This document shows, piece after piece, positions 40,915 to 49,912 of a stretch of 64,000 nucleotides of DNA; position 1 is the first letter of the stretch, and every line of letters starts with the position of its first letter. Below the pieces are notes generated by a model. The model ran no database searches. It had not been told where the DNA came from and saw nothing but the letters and a program-made list of their open reading frames with translations. Position numbers and translations under genes: made by a program. This stretch comes from Roseivirga sp. UBA6061 (GTDB lineage: Bacteria; Bacteroidota; Bacteroidia; Cytophagales; Cyclobacteriaceae): positions 40,901 to 104,900 of the forward strand of contig DIYF01000017.1 of NCBI GenBank assembly GCA_002427745.1. Reading direction: 5' to 3'.

Positions 40915-43500
40915 TTATTCAGATCTCAGCGTATCAGCCGGATTCATTCGTCTGACATTTCTCACCTGGGTGTTGATGGTGACGGCTGCTACCGACAGCA
41001 GGATGATTCCCGCCAGGCTTAGCGGAACCACTCCGATATTTTCATGGTAGCCATAAGCAGAGTCAAGCAGCATACCAATCAGGAAGACAGACACTGTGCC
41101 GCCTATAATGATGGCAAGACTCAGAATCAGGATAAACCTTTTGTAGATATCGGCAGATAACTGACGCAGACTGGCTCCCAATACCTTTTTGATGCTAAAG
41201 TCTTTCTGACGGGAGGAAATGCTCAGTGAAACCAGCCCGAAAAGCCCCATGGCCGAGAGCAAAATCGCCAGTGAAGCAGTGAAAAGCATAATATTGCTGA
41301 TGCCTTCCATTTCTTTAAAGTGTTCATCAAACACGGCATTCTGAAAGCCCACGGTATAACGATTTTTCTCAGGGTCCAGCTCACTTAAGGTATTCTCAAT
41401 TTTCTCCTTCATTTCCAGGCTTGTGCCCTTTCTCACCTGAAGGGTCATGTTGGTAAGCAGAGAATCTGCAGCCACATGAAAAGCTGCCGGCTGGATTACC
41501 TCATTGAAGTTAGAGAAGTGAAAGTCTTCTACCACCCCGACAATACTGAAGTTGGTACTGTCCATAACCACTGTCTGCCCCTCTTCCCAGGTCAGTTGCA
41601 GGCGGTTCATAAAAGTTTCATTTACCAGGAGCGATTTCTGGTTCTGTGTAGGAGCATCTTTGTTAAAGAGAGCACCTTCTTTCAGCTGAACCTTCATGAG
41701 TTCCGGAAAGTTCTCATTGGAGCGGTGAATGTGTGCAAATATGCGGTTGCCGTTATGGTCAACCTTCTTGTAATTGATGGATTGCCCCAGAACACCACGA
41801 CTACCGGCCACATCTTCTACATTCGGCATTTTCAGGAGTTCTGTGGACAGGGTCTGATATGTCTGACCTGTCGGAATATAAAGCACGAGCTTGTCATGCT
41901 GATCATATCCCCAGTCACGCGACTCATTCACGCGGTTGGTTTGCACAAACATAATTCCGGCAACGATGGTGATAACGGCCAGCACCATCTGAAAGGTGAG
42001 CAGAGCCCCCGTTAATCTTCTCTTGCTTCCCTTCTCACTGCTTCCTCTGAAAATAGCCACTGGCTTGAAAGATGAAATATAGAAGGCGGGATAGCCACCT
42101 GACACCAGTGTGATGAAACCGAGCAGAATTGCCAGGAACCACCAGAGGTTTCTGTGTCCCAGCAAGTCGAGACTGAGATCGCCCCCTGCTATGTTGTTGA
42201 ACCAGGGAATAAAAAAGGCCGATGCCAGCAGGCAGCCCACGGCCAGTGCCAGAGTACACAACAGGAGGTTTTCTACCAGAAACTGAACAATCAACTGCTG
42301 TCTGCGACCACCGATCACTTTGCGCACCCCAATCTCTTTTACCCGCTTCATGGCCATCACCGTGGCGATATTCACATAGTTAAACGTGGCTAACAAGAGC
42401 ATGAAGCCCCCTATACAGGTGAGCAGGATAAATGGAGCCATGGGAGGCCTTCCTCCAAAACCATTGGCGATATCTTCTCCATTCTTGGCCATTGTAACCA
42501 GGGGTTCCAGGCTAATGGATTCGTAGGGGGTTTTAGGTGTGAGAGCATTCTTTTTCTCTCTGATCCTGTCCAGACTCGCAGTGAGTGATGCAGGATCAAC
42601 CGATTCATTCAAAACGATAAAGGTGAAGGCAGTTTTGGTCAGTGGGTCTGCGAAGTCCTCAAGAAATGAGAAGTTGAGCAGCAGGCCCGGTTTCATAGAT
42701 GAGTTGTCCGGTGCATTTTCAATAACAGCCGAAACTTCAAAGAACTTCTCCTCGCCATTGATTTTAAGACTCAGCTCCTGGCCAATCGGATATTCATCTC
42801 CAAAGAATGCCAGTGCATTGGACTCACTGAGTACGACTGACCGGGGATCATTCAGGGCTGTTTTATCTCCATGGATAATCTTATAGGAGAAAACATCAAA
42901 AAAAGTAGGATCAGTAAAGATAAAGGTGTTGCCAAAGCGGGCATTCTTCACTTTCACCTGCCCGTAACCAAAGGCATAGCGATTCACAAATTCTACTCCG
43001 GGCACCTCTTCTGCCACCATATCGGCAGCCGCCATGGCCACTTTGCCATACCTGATTTTATTCCCATCCTCTGACTTTCTGGTTGGTGTAATCAGGTAGG
43101 TATCCTCAGCTCTCTCGTGGAACTGATCCTTCACCAGATTGGCTTCTATCCATTTGAAGGACACCAGGCAGCAACCAACTGCCAGTGAGAGACCGATAAT
43201 ATTAATGGTGGAAGGCATTTTCTGCTTCCACAGGTTTCTAAGACCGATTTTTAAGTAATTCTTGAACATTGCGATATTGTTGAGTTTTTGATAATTCGTT
43301 CGTTTGATGTTTGACCATTTGAAAAGCCTGACCACATCCCAGGCAAAGGCCCTGCGTGCCCGATTGAGACCCTTATCCTCAAGTCTCCAGTAAAAAAGCT
43401 CATGGGCATCTCCCTGCACCTGCTCCCTTACCCGGTCACTGCAGTACCAACCGAGAAATCGGTCAGGCCATTTGGGTGGTATCGGAGTTTTTTGGCTCAT
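40915..43500 (-). CDS. FtsX/MacB-type ABC transporter permease (first of tandem pair)
   Basis: An 861-residue permease. The prefix domain reads PPKWPDRFLGWYCSDRVREQ, followed by AFAWDVVRLFKWSNIKR. One TM (about 110), a periplasmic core, and FtsX blocks MKRVKEIGVRKVIGGRRQQL and RQKDFSIKKVLGASLRQL complete the typical two-half layout; the end is MNPADTLRSE. Its ATG overlaps the PadR stop by 4 bp. The pair may form a heterodimer or two transporters under one regulator. Such operons are often induced by antimicrobial or envelope stress in this phylum. Confidence 0.9.
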   Translation of the reverse strand: MSQKTPIPPKWPDRFLGWYCSDRVREQVQGDAHELFYWRLEDKGLNRARRAFAWDVVRLFKWSNIKRTNYQKLNNIAMFKNYLKIGLRNLWKQKMPSTINIIGLSLAVGCCLVSFKWIEANLVKDQFHERAEDTYLITPTRKSEDGNKIRYGKVAMAAADMVAEEVPGVEFVNRYAFGYGQVKVKNARFGNTFIFTDPTFFDVFSYKIIHGDKTALNDPRSVVLSESNALAFFGDEYPIGQELSLKINGEEKFFEVSAVIENAPDNSSMKPGLLLNFSFLEDFADPLTKTAFTFIVLNESVDPASLTASLDRIREKKNALTPKTPYESISLEPLVTMAKNGEDIANGFGGRPPMAPFILLTCIGGFMLLLATFNYVNIATVMAMKRVKEIGVRKVIGGRRQQLIVQFLVENLLLCTLALAVGCLLASAFFIPWFNNIAGGDLSLDLLGHRNLWWFLAILLGFITLVSGGYPAFYISSFKPVAIFRGSSEKGSKRRLTGALLTFQMVLAVITIVAGIMFVQTNRVNESRDWGYDQHDKLVLYIPTGQTYQTLSTELLKMPNVEDVAGSRGVLGQSINYKKVDHNGNRIFAHIHRSNENFPELMKVQLKEGALFNKDAPTQNQKSLLVNETFMNRLQLTWEEGQTVVMDSTNFSIVGVVEDFHFSNFNEVIQPAAFHVAADSLLTNMTLQVRKGTSLEMKEKIENTLSELDPEKNRYTVGFQNAVFDEHFKEMEGISNIMLFTASLAILLSAMGLFGLVSLSISSRQKDFSIKKVLGASLRQLSADIYKRFILILSLAIIIGGTVSVFLIGMLLDSAYGYHENIGVVPLSLAGIILLSVAAVTINTQVRNVRRMNPADTLRSE

Positions 43501-43841
43501 GCAGAAAACTGATAGTTGGGTAGAGAGGTGAGTTGGGTATACAGCTTCTCACGCACCGACCTGACCTGATCGAGCGTGTTTTTTCCGGCAGCCGTAAGGA
43601 AGTAAATGCGCTTGCGTCTGCCACCACGGGTATTGGAGGCCCCTCCCATTTCAGATCTGAGCAAGCCTTTATCTTCCAGTCGGTTCATCACTGAGTGAAT
43701 ACCACTGATATTCACTTCACGCCCGGTCTGCTCCTTGATCTCCTTAAGTACAGATACGCCATAGGCTCCTTCATACAGAAGACCTACCACGAGTAGTACC
43801 AACTCTTCCAACTCCCCTATATAAGTTCCTTTCGTTCCCAT
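43497..43841 (-). CDS. PadR-family transcriptional regulator
   Basis: The 114-residue winged-helix protein shows the PadR pattern: ELEELVLLVVGLLYEGAYGVSVLKEI, INISGIHSVMNRLEDKGLL, then GGRRKRIYFLTAAGKN. It heads the tandem permease operon with a 4-bp overlap. A 15-bp palindrome starts 9 bp upstream of its start codon, so autorepression is likely. Ligand or stress signal is unknown. Confidence 0.9.
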   Translation of the reverse strand: MGTKGTYIGELEELVLLVVGLLYEGAYGVSVLKEIKEQTGREVNISGIHSVMNRLEDKGLLRSEMGGASNTRGGRRKRIYFLTAAGKNTLDQVRSVREKLYTQLTSLPNYQFSA

Positions 43842-43850
43842 TTTATTTCA

Positions 43851-43892
43851 TTTACAAACATAGATCAAATCTATTATATCTATGCTTGTAAA
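43851..43892. promoter_or_regulatory. long palindromic operator for the PadR-permease operon
   Basis: TTTACAAACATAGAT (43851-43865) and ATCTATGCTTGTAAA (43878-43892) are complementary at 14 of 15 positions, spaced by 12 bases. The site lies 9 bp before the PadR start. Length and placement fit a dimer binding site over the promoter. Confidence 0.65.
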
Positions 43893-44069
43893 ACAAATAG
43901 ACAACAGGGAAATACGATTGGTTACACTTGTGCCAAAAGCCGCTCGCTGATTTGCAGCATTAACTCAATCAAAAAGCCGAGATACCATTGGCTGAAAAAA
44001 ATTTCAAAGCCTGTGTAACCTTTCCACTACTCAGGCGACTGTCCCCTCAGGAATCCTTATTTTAGTTTT

Positions 44070-44615
44070 ATGGCAGATCAGAAACAACAAGCATTTATGA
44101 AAGCCTATGAGGCCTGCCACGATCCATTTTTGCGCTATTGTTCAGCGCTGGCCTATGGTAAAATGGACGTGCAGGACCTGGTGCAGGATGTGCTTGTAGC
44201 TGCCTATCATCGATTTGAGAAAATTGAGAATAAGGACCAACTCTTACACTACCTGATTCGCGCAGCCCGGAACCGGTCTATCAGTATCTGGCGCAAGCAG
44301 CGACATCAGGAAGCACTCTCAGAGTTACATTCGGAAAGATTGTCTGCCCAGGGTGTTTCACCCGAGATGGTGCTGGACATACAGGTTCTTTACCGGACGC
44401 TCGACAAGCTGCCCACAAAGCAGCGGGATGCTTTGGTACTCTTTGAAATCAGCGGCTTTTCTATGAAGGAAATAGCCGGGATTCAGCAGAGTACCGAGGG
44501 TGCAGTGAAAACAAAGATCAGTAGAGGAAGACAAAAGTTGAAACAGTTAATGGAGGACCAGTCCTCCGCATCAGTATCAAGTCTTCTGGAAACCCTTCAA
44601 ACAATCACGCTATGA
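44070..44615 (+). CDS. ECF-type sigma-70 factor
   Basis: The 181-residue protein has sigma region 2 (about 15-80, with DVQDLVQDVLVAAYHRF and LIRAARNRSISIWRKQ) and region 4 (about 110-165, LDKLPTKQRDALVLFEISG, then MKEIAGIQQSTEGAVKTKIS). It overlaps by 4 bp with the large membrane protein gene that follows, the normal arrangement for an ECF factor and its anti-sigma protein. It may drive its own promoter in the 228 bp upstream; GTAAC at about 44017 is only a weak candidate site. Confidence 0.9.
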   Translation: MADQKQQAFMKAYEACHDPFLRYCSALAYGKMDVQDLVQDVLVAAYHRFEKIENKDQLLHYLIRAARNRSISIWRKQRHQEALSELHSERLSAQGVSPEMVLDIQVLYRTLDKLPTKQRDALVLFEISGFSMKEIAGIQQSTEGAVKTKISRGRQKLKQLMEDQSSASVSSLLETLQTITL

Positions 44616-47116
44616 AAGAGTACGGTACCAATGAGCTGTTTGAAACGGTAAGAGAAGCCCCTACGGAGCTATCCAGACAGCAGGTAATGGAGATGATCAC
44701 GGTGATTCCCACCTTGCCCTCGTCTGGCAACTCCTGGTTCAATATCAATTTAAACTCAATTATCATGACAACAACAGTAGTAACGATCATCAGTACAGCG
44801 GTGATCTATTTCAGCAGTCCCGAAAGCCCAGCCGAGCTCCCTGGTCAGGAGCCGGAAAGCCCTGCCACAGTTGCGGTGGTCACCGATGAACCGGAGACTC
44901 AGGATCAATCAGATGATACCCTGAAAGTAGAACTTATTGTGAGCGTTCCGGGTCCCGGGACAGATACCGCCTACAATGCCGATGAACAGCCGGAGCCAGT
45001 ACCGGTAATTCAGACGCCCGACTTAAAGAGTGATGATGAAAGCACCTCTTCTCTGCAAACACAGCCCATAACGCAAGCTCCTGCTACTGAAGAGACAGCA
45101 GCTACTACAGAAATAGTCGAAGTAAACAAAGGCAGTTCAGAGTCTCGAAATTCCTCAGCAATTCGCAATACCCCGACTCCCCCAAAGCCGGTGATTCACA
45201 GAACTCCTGTAGCTGACAGTGAAACAGTTGCTTCAGATGACGTGGTAAATGTTCCCCTGGGTAAGCTTAAGCGAACGCTCATCAGGGAATTGTATAATGA
45301 TCAGATCATTCCTACCAGGAAGCCTTTTATGACAGTGATTGAGTTCAAAGGTCCGGAGGTGAGTGTTAATTTTAAGACCCTGGACAAGGGGCATCGCGAT
45401 AAGTACAAAAGCATCTTCAAAAAGCATGAGATATCTCCCGGCCCCAACAGACATATTGTGGTTGATGCCGATTTTATCATGGTGGGAGATTTTACCCGAA
45501 GCGGTTTTCTCGGTTCAGCCAAAGGCAAGCGCATGCGCATCTCGTTCCGTGACACCACGGTTTTCTTCGATAGTATGCACAAGAATCCGGGAAAAGGTAT
45601 TAGAGGAAAAATCACCTATAAGCCAAATGGTAAGAAAGGAGAAAGTGTTACCGTCTTTTCTGATGACGACAAAGGCCTGATGAGCAATTCGTCTGACACC
45701 CCGAAAACCGGAGACAACGGTGGCCTGATGATCTCTACAGAAGGTGATTTGCAGGATGCCGAGGGCAATACCCGTTCTGCCCTCTTATTAACCAAAGAAG
45801 AACCTGAAGTGGATATTGACAGCAATCAGGCCCACAAAATCGGCAATGCAGTCACCATGACCAATACGGATGTAGACAGTCCTCCGGTTGAGCTGAACTC
45901 TCTGAAAATTGATAAGTTAAAGAGAACACTGTATCGCTACCTGGTAAGTGATGGTCAGGTAGAAAATAACAGATCTGATGTCAATATGGTGATAGGTACC
46001 GGCCCTTTCCGGGTGAATCGCAACAGCAATTTTACCCCGGCCTTGGAGGAAAGGTATAAAGAGCTGTTTCGCACTTTCGGTGTTCAATTACGTCCGGGAC
46101 TCAAAATTCTGATGAGTACCGACTTCATCTTTGTGGGTGAATTCGGAGAAGACAACTTTAACGGCAGTGTTCAGGGTATGCTGGACAAAGAGAAGATTAT
46201 CGGCACGGTGTTCGAAGAAGATCTGGGCCAATACGCCCTCTTTGGTAATACCAAATCAGATGAAGTGGCTACAGAAAACCGGCCGGTAGCAGCTTTTGAC
46301 AAAATCAAGGTATCAGGCCTGGCAGTAGTCTATTACACTCAGGGACGTGCCAAAGATCTGGAGCTGGCCGTATCGGGCATGGACATAGAAGATGTGATTA
46401 CAGAGGTAAAGGATGGAGAACTATGGGTATACACTCATCCTGACAAGGCTATTAATGAAGAGTCCATCAAGGTGTTTGTGAGCAGTCCTGCTTTGACAAG
46501 TATCACTGTTGACGATTCCGGAGTTTTCAAGGGTAAGAGCAAGATAACGGGAGATGCACTGAAGGTGAACGCTTTGGGAGTAGGGTCTGTAGATGTAGGT
46601 GTGGATGTGGATCGACTTCACCTGGTCATGGATGGCGGAGATATTGCCGTTGAGGGAAGGGCCGTCATGGAGCGTACTGATTTCCTGATTGATGCCAATA
46701 ACGGCACCCTTGATCAAAGCGGACTCAGGGTTTTGAAAAACTGGGAACCGAATGAGAAGACTTCTATGGGGGGTGACAAACTGGTAAAACTGAAAGAAAA
46801 ACTGGCAGAGAAACTCTTCAGTGATGGTTTCATCGAATCTCTGCGCGATAAAGTCTCTATCACCTTCACAACCACCGGCCTTGAGATTAACGAGGCAGAA
46901 ATAACAGTTAATAAGCTCATCGGATATCTACAGCTTTTTAAAGATTACGGACTGACCCTGAGGAATGAGAGAAGACTCTACATGGCACAGGACTTCATCG
47001 TAATTGCAGAAAGAAATGACGGTCGGTTTGAATTCGAAATGCGTGGTAACAACCTAAATTTCAGCGCCCAGGACACATGGGAGGAACTGGAAGAAGACAT
47101 TTTCAACAGAGACTGA
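44612..47116 (+). CDS. membrane-anchored GIN-domain protein with three repeats of an unnamed domain, probable anti-sigma partner
   Basis: The 834-residue protein has a short cytoplasmic part (1-48), one TM (about 49-66) and a long Pro/Glu/Thr-rich linker (67-215). Three related ~90-residue modules follow at about 217-310, 435-525 and 723-815. Each starts KLKRTL/KLKEKL, has a strand ending in V.....G, a Y..+F+..G segment and DFI.VG.F. A GIN (DUF2807) beta-solenoid domain lies at 561-704 (FDKIKVSGLAVVYYTQG, SSPALTSITVDDSG). No zinc-binding HxxxCxxC anti-sigma motif is present. The N-terminal 48 residues would face the sigma factor. Coupling to the ECF gene suggests surface or periplasmic sensing; that is inference. 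Confidence 0.75.
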   Translation: MKEYGTNELFETVREAPTELSRQQVMEMITVIPTLPSSGNSWFNINLNSIIMTTTVVTIISTAVIYFSSPESPAELPGQEPESPATVAVVTDEPETQDQSDDTLKVELIVSVPGPGTDTAYNADEQPEPVPVIQTPDLKSDDESTSSLQTQPITQAPATEETAATTEIVEVNKGSSESRNSSAIRNTPTPPKPVIHRTPVADSETVASDDVVNVPLGKLKRTLIRELYNDQIIPTRKPFMTVIEFKGPEVSVNFKTLDKGHRDKYKSIFKKHEISPGPNRHIVVDADFIMVGDFTRSGFLGSAKGKRMRISFRDTTVFFDSMHKNPGKGIRGKITYKPNGKKGESVTVFSDDDKGLMSNSSDTPKTGDNGGLMISTEGDLQDAEGNTRSALLLTKEEPEVDIDSNQAHKIGNAVTMTNTDVDSPPVELNSLKIDKLKRTLYRYLVSDGQVENNRSDVNMVIGTGPFRVNRNSNFTPALEERYKELFRTFGVQLRPGLKILMSTDFIFVGEFGEDNFNGSVQGMLDKEKIIGTVFEEDLGQYALFGNTKSDEVATENRPVAAFDKIKVSGLAVVYYTQGRAKDLELAVSGMDIEDVITEVKDGELWVYTHPDKAINEESIKVFVSSPALTSITVDDSGVFKGKSKITGDALKVNALGVGSVDVGVDVDRLHLVMDGGDIAVEGRAVMERTDFLIDANNGTLDQSGLRVLKNWEPNEKTSMGGDKLVKLKEKLAEKLFSDGFIESLRDKVSITFTTTGLEINEAEITVNKLIGYLQLFKDYGLTLRNERRLYMAQDFIVIAERNDGRFEFEMRGNNLNFSAQDTWEELEEDIFNRD

Positions 47117-47147
47117 CACAGGTACCAGATATCACGGAAAACAACGT

Positions 47148-47207
47148 AGTGTCAATAGGTTTGTGTTTGCTCCCTTTATGGGTAACAAACCAGTACCTAA
47201 TGACACT
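47148..47207. repeat. 13-bp inverted repeat with an inner alternative hairpin
   Basis: AGTGTCAATAGGT (47148-47160) and ACCTAATGACACT (47195-47207) pair at 12 of 13 positions. Inside, GGTTTGT (47158-47164) and ACAAACC (47185-47191) also pair, sharing the GGT, so two mutually exclusive folds are possible. It lies after the GIN gene. Confidence 0.5.
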
Positions 47208-47235
47208 CGTTTGTCGTTAATACTTTTCCCTTCTC

Positions 47236-47256
47236 AAGTCTTTTGAAGACTTTTTA
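47236..47256. terminator. terminator between convergent genes
   Basis: AAGTCTT (47236-47242) pairs with AAGACTT (47246-47252), followed by TTT; in the reverse direction the hairpin is preceded by A-rich and followed by less T-rich sequence, so it mainly serves the GIN gene. Confidence 0.6.
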
Positions 47257-47296
47257 TTCGCTTATCTCCCTATCTGTTTTTTAGTGCGAACCTTTC

Positions 47297-48289
47297 TTAC
47301 TTGAATAAATTTATGGTTCCACCTGTATGCCAAAACAGGATATTATCGGAAGGCTTAAAAAACCCTTGTCTGGCTTTACTTATGATGGCTGCCAGACCTT
47401 TAGCTGTATAGGTTTGATCTAACAAAATCCCCTCACATTCAGCGAATGCCTCTCCGGCTTCCTTAGAAAGAGGAGTTGGAATGCCGTACCCATCACCAAT
47501 CTGACTTACATCAACTTGTATGGCCTCCTTATACTCTTCCAGAGAAAGGTTGTTTTCTTTAAGCATGGGTGCTGCGGCTTTCATAATATAGGAGGTAATG
47601 TCTTCTACCGAGTCATCAGCACTCACACCTATTATGTCCAGATTATCTCTATTGAATAATTGTTTCCCCAGGACTAGCCCTGCCTGGGTACCTCCCGAGG
47701 AACAGCCATGTATTATATAATCAAATTGAGTCTTGCTCTTCTGCTCAAACTCAACAATCTCTTGAAATGCGTTAACAAAGCCATATGACCCTGTGGAGTC
47801 TGACGCGCCCAAAGGGATTTTATAGACCTTTCGGCCTTCCGCTTCGCGTTGTCGGGCTAATTCATTCATTTTCAGATCCCGTTCTTGTCTTGTTTGCACA
47901 AAATGAATGGCGACTCCCATCAGATCGTTGATCAGGAAATTTGCTGTGTTTTTAGTAGGCTTGTCTCCGTTAAGCACTAATTCGCAATGCAGCCCCAGCC
48001 TTCTGGCAACCTGAGCCGTAATACGCGCATGATTAGACTGAATACCTCCAAAGGTAATAACGGTATCACAACCAGAAGCTATCGCCTCTGCAAATGAGTA
48101 TTCTAACTTCCTCAGCTTATTGCCCCATACCAACGGACCAATCATGTCGTCTCGCTTTATAAAGAGGTTAGGCAATTCTGGGTAGCGTGTTTTAATACGT
48201 TTACATGTTTCTATAGGCGTATTCAGTGGTGCCAGTGAAGCTCTTTTCTTCGATTGAAAGATACTCAGCCGATCATCAGTTTTATTCAT
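47297..48289 (-). CDS. D-cysteine desulfhydrase / ACC deaminase family PLP enzyme
   Basis: The 330-residue protein is a fold-type II PLP enzyme. The PLP lysine is in WGNKLRKLEYSFA, the substrate/phosphate region in TFGGIQSNHARITAQVA, and the glycine-rich loop in HGCSSGGTQAGLVLG. The C-terminus has LDQTYTAKGLAAI and FWHTGG, typical of D-cysteine desulfhydrase and 1-aminocyclopropane-1-carboxylate deaminase proteins. Which substrate it uses cannot be told. Its start overlaps the end of the serine hydrolase gene by 8 bp, so the two are co-transcribed. Confidence 0.85.
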   Translation of the reverse strand: MNKTDDRLSIFQSKKRASLAPLNTPIETCKRIKTRYPELPNLFIKRDDMIGPLVWGNKLRKLEYSFAEAIASGCDTVITFGGIQSNHARITAQVARRLGLHCELVLNGDKPTKNTANFLINDLMGVAIHFVQTRQERDLKMNELARQREAEGRKVYKIPLGASDSTGSYGFVNAFQEIVEFEQKSKTQFDYIIHGCSSGGTQAGLVLGKQLFNRDNLDIIGVSADDSVEDITSYIMKAAAPMLKENNLSLEEYKEAIQVDVSQIGDGYGIPTPLSKEAGEAFAECEGILLDQTYTAKGLAAIISKARQGFFKPSDNILFWHTGGTINLFK

Positions 48290-49457
48290 AAAGCAGTTTG
48301 AAGTAATTTCTAAAAATATGGTTAGCTAATTGTCTGTCCATGGCCCTGTTATCGGGGCCTGTAGAATTAAAACCTACAATAAATGCTATTTTTTTGCTTG
48401 TGTCGAAATAGATATGCGTATGAAAACCATTTTGCCAGCCACTATGACCGTTGATTTTCATCCCTTCAAAATCCTCCATAAAAAACATAAGCGATTGCCA
48501 CTCAGTCATATACTCAGTGTCTCTGCCGGTTTTGACACGGGGTTTGAACATTTCTTCCAGGCTGGAGCGCTTAAGTACTTTTTCGTATAAACCATTGTCA
48601 TCAAAGTCGAGCAGGAAATTAATGTATTTGCTCATGTCACCGAAAGAGCTGTTCAGTCCACCATTCGAAACGGTTACTTCTGTATCCAGGTCAAATATGG
48701 CCTTACTCCTATTCCCTTCATTATCAAAAAGGTAACTCTGCGCCACCTCGTCTTGTAAGTGCCAGGGCGCATGATCAAAGAAGCTTTCAGTCAAGCCCAG
48801 CGGGGTAAAGATGTTCTTTTGAATATAGTACTCGAAATCATCGTTGGTCAATATCTCGATTATCCTACCCAGAAATGTCACAGCCGGATTTGAATACATC
48901 CATTTTGATCCGGGTTTGAAATGAATTTTTGAAAAGGAGAGTGTATGTTCTAATTGTTCCCAGGTTTGTGCATTCAGGGGTTGCCAATCATATTGACGCC
49001 ATGGCCAGGTAGAACCTCTGAATCCGGAAGTGTGTGTCATTAATTGATAGATCGTGACATCATCCATACTACCATAAGTGTTGTGTACCTTTTTAAGCTC
49101 CGGTAAATAGTCAGTCACCTTATCCTCCAAAGAAAGAAGTCCGCGGTCCCTGAGCTGCATGATACCTATGGCTGTCAGAGTTTTGGTGATTGATGCCCAA
49201 TGAAATATGGCGCTTTCATCCATTGGCTTGTTTTTCTCAATATTGGCCACCCCATATGCATCTTTGAAAATCGTTTCTCCGTCTTTCAGCATCCACAGCT
49301 GCCCGCCCACTATATTGTTTTTCTTAAGTAAATCTGTAAAGTATTTATTGAGCGATGAAAAATCAGGGTCTTCGAAACCGGTGCGCTTCTGCGCATTTAC
49401 ATCAACACTAAATGAAATAGTGAAGAGAAGAATAAGGCAATACGTTTTTGTTTTCAT
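48282..49457 (-). CDS. exported serine hydrolase (class C beta-lactamase/DD-peptidase fold)
   Basis: The 391-residue protein has a signal peptide (to about NAQ23). The active-site motifs are intact: S89-I-T-K92 in HWASITKTLTAIG, Y188-S-N190 in KPGSKWMYSNPA, and HSG in KINGHSGWQNG. Family members cleave D-amino-acid-containing peptides, beta-lactams or esters, in the periplasm. The coupled downstream gene is a PLP enzyme of the D-cysteine desulfhydrase type. A joint pathway that releases and then deaminates a D-amino acid is a reasonable guess, not shown. Confidence 0.85.
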   Translation of the reverse strand: MKTKTYCLILLFTISFSVDVNAQKRTGFEDPDFSSLNKYFTDLLKKNNIVGGQLWMLKDGETIFKDAYGVANIEKNKPMDESAIFHWASITKTLTAIGIMQLRDRGLLSLEDKVTDYLPELKKVHNTYGSMDDVTIYQLMTHTSGFRGSTWPWRQYDWQPLNAQTWEQLEHTLSFSKIHFKPGSKWMYSNPAVTFLGRIIEILTNDDFEYYIQKNIFTPLGLTESFFDHAPWHLQDEVAQSYLFDNEGNRSKAIFDLDTEVTVSNGGLNSSFGDMSKYINFLLDFDDNGLYEKVLKRSSLEEMFKPRVKTGRDTEYMTEWQSLMFFMEDFEGMKINGHSGWQNGFHTHIYFDTSKKIAFIVGFNSTGPDNRAMDRQLANHIFRNYFKLLYE

Positions 49458-49912
49458 AAGTAAGAAATGAAGCAGGACAAAATTTGCGGGTAAGAGAAAA
49501 TGCGAGGTTCCTCAGAGTTTGGCCAGATGGAAATCAGAGTTTTACTACCTCCTTCCAATTACCCGAACCAGTATCGTTTAAACACTCATCTCTGAAGTGA
49601 CGATCGAAGGGTTCAAGATACGGATTATCGGTCGGTTTTCCATGACTGGAAGAGTTCGGAACCACCAGTGGTTATAAGCCCGACCTCTTCCTTTTTTTGC
49701 TTCCGGTTCCAAAAGGTTGTCTGGCTTAAGACCATCTCCCATGAGTACCCCAATTACCCACTCCAGGACAAGGACTACCTGAGCTTCAGCGCGATCATTT
49801 CTTTCATCATGGCGGTATTTATTGGCTTTTGAGACAGTCTCTTTTTATTCATGCAATTGCTATTTTAGTAGCTCACTGAAATAGTACCTCCGGGTACACA
49901 ATCAACGCGCGC
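49458..49912. other. 455 bp intergenic stretch with a possible gene remnant
   Basis: The stretch separates the minus-strand hydrolase from the plus-strand Gfo/Idh/MocA gene. A short open stretch at about 49703-49829 is described separately. No repeat or RNA gene was recognised in the rest. Confidence 0.5.
49703..49829 (+). pseudogene. possible C-terminal remnant of a membrane protein
   Basis: In one plus frame the sequence encodes VVWLKTISHEYPNYPLQ, then DKDYLSFSAIISF and IMAVFIGF before a TGA at about 49827-49829. The composition is that of real membrane protein, yet there is no start codon or recognisable upstream part. It could be the tail of a decayed gene. It is too short to assign. Confidence 0.3.

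Noticed and set aside
44000..44069. A defined ECF promoter before the sigma factor gene
   Set aside because: Only a weak GTAAC word was found and no second element at the right spacing could be shown.
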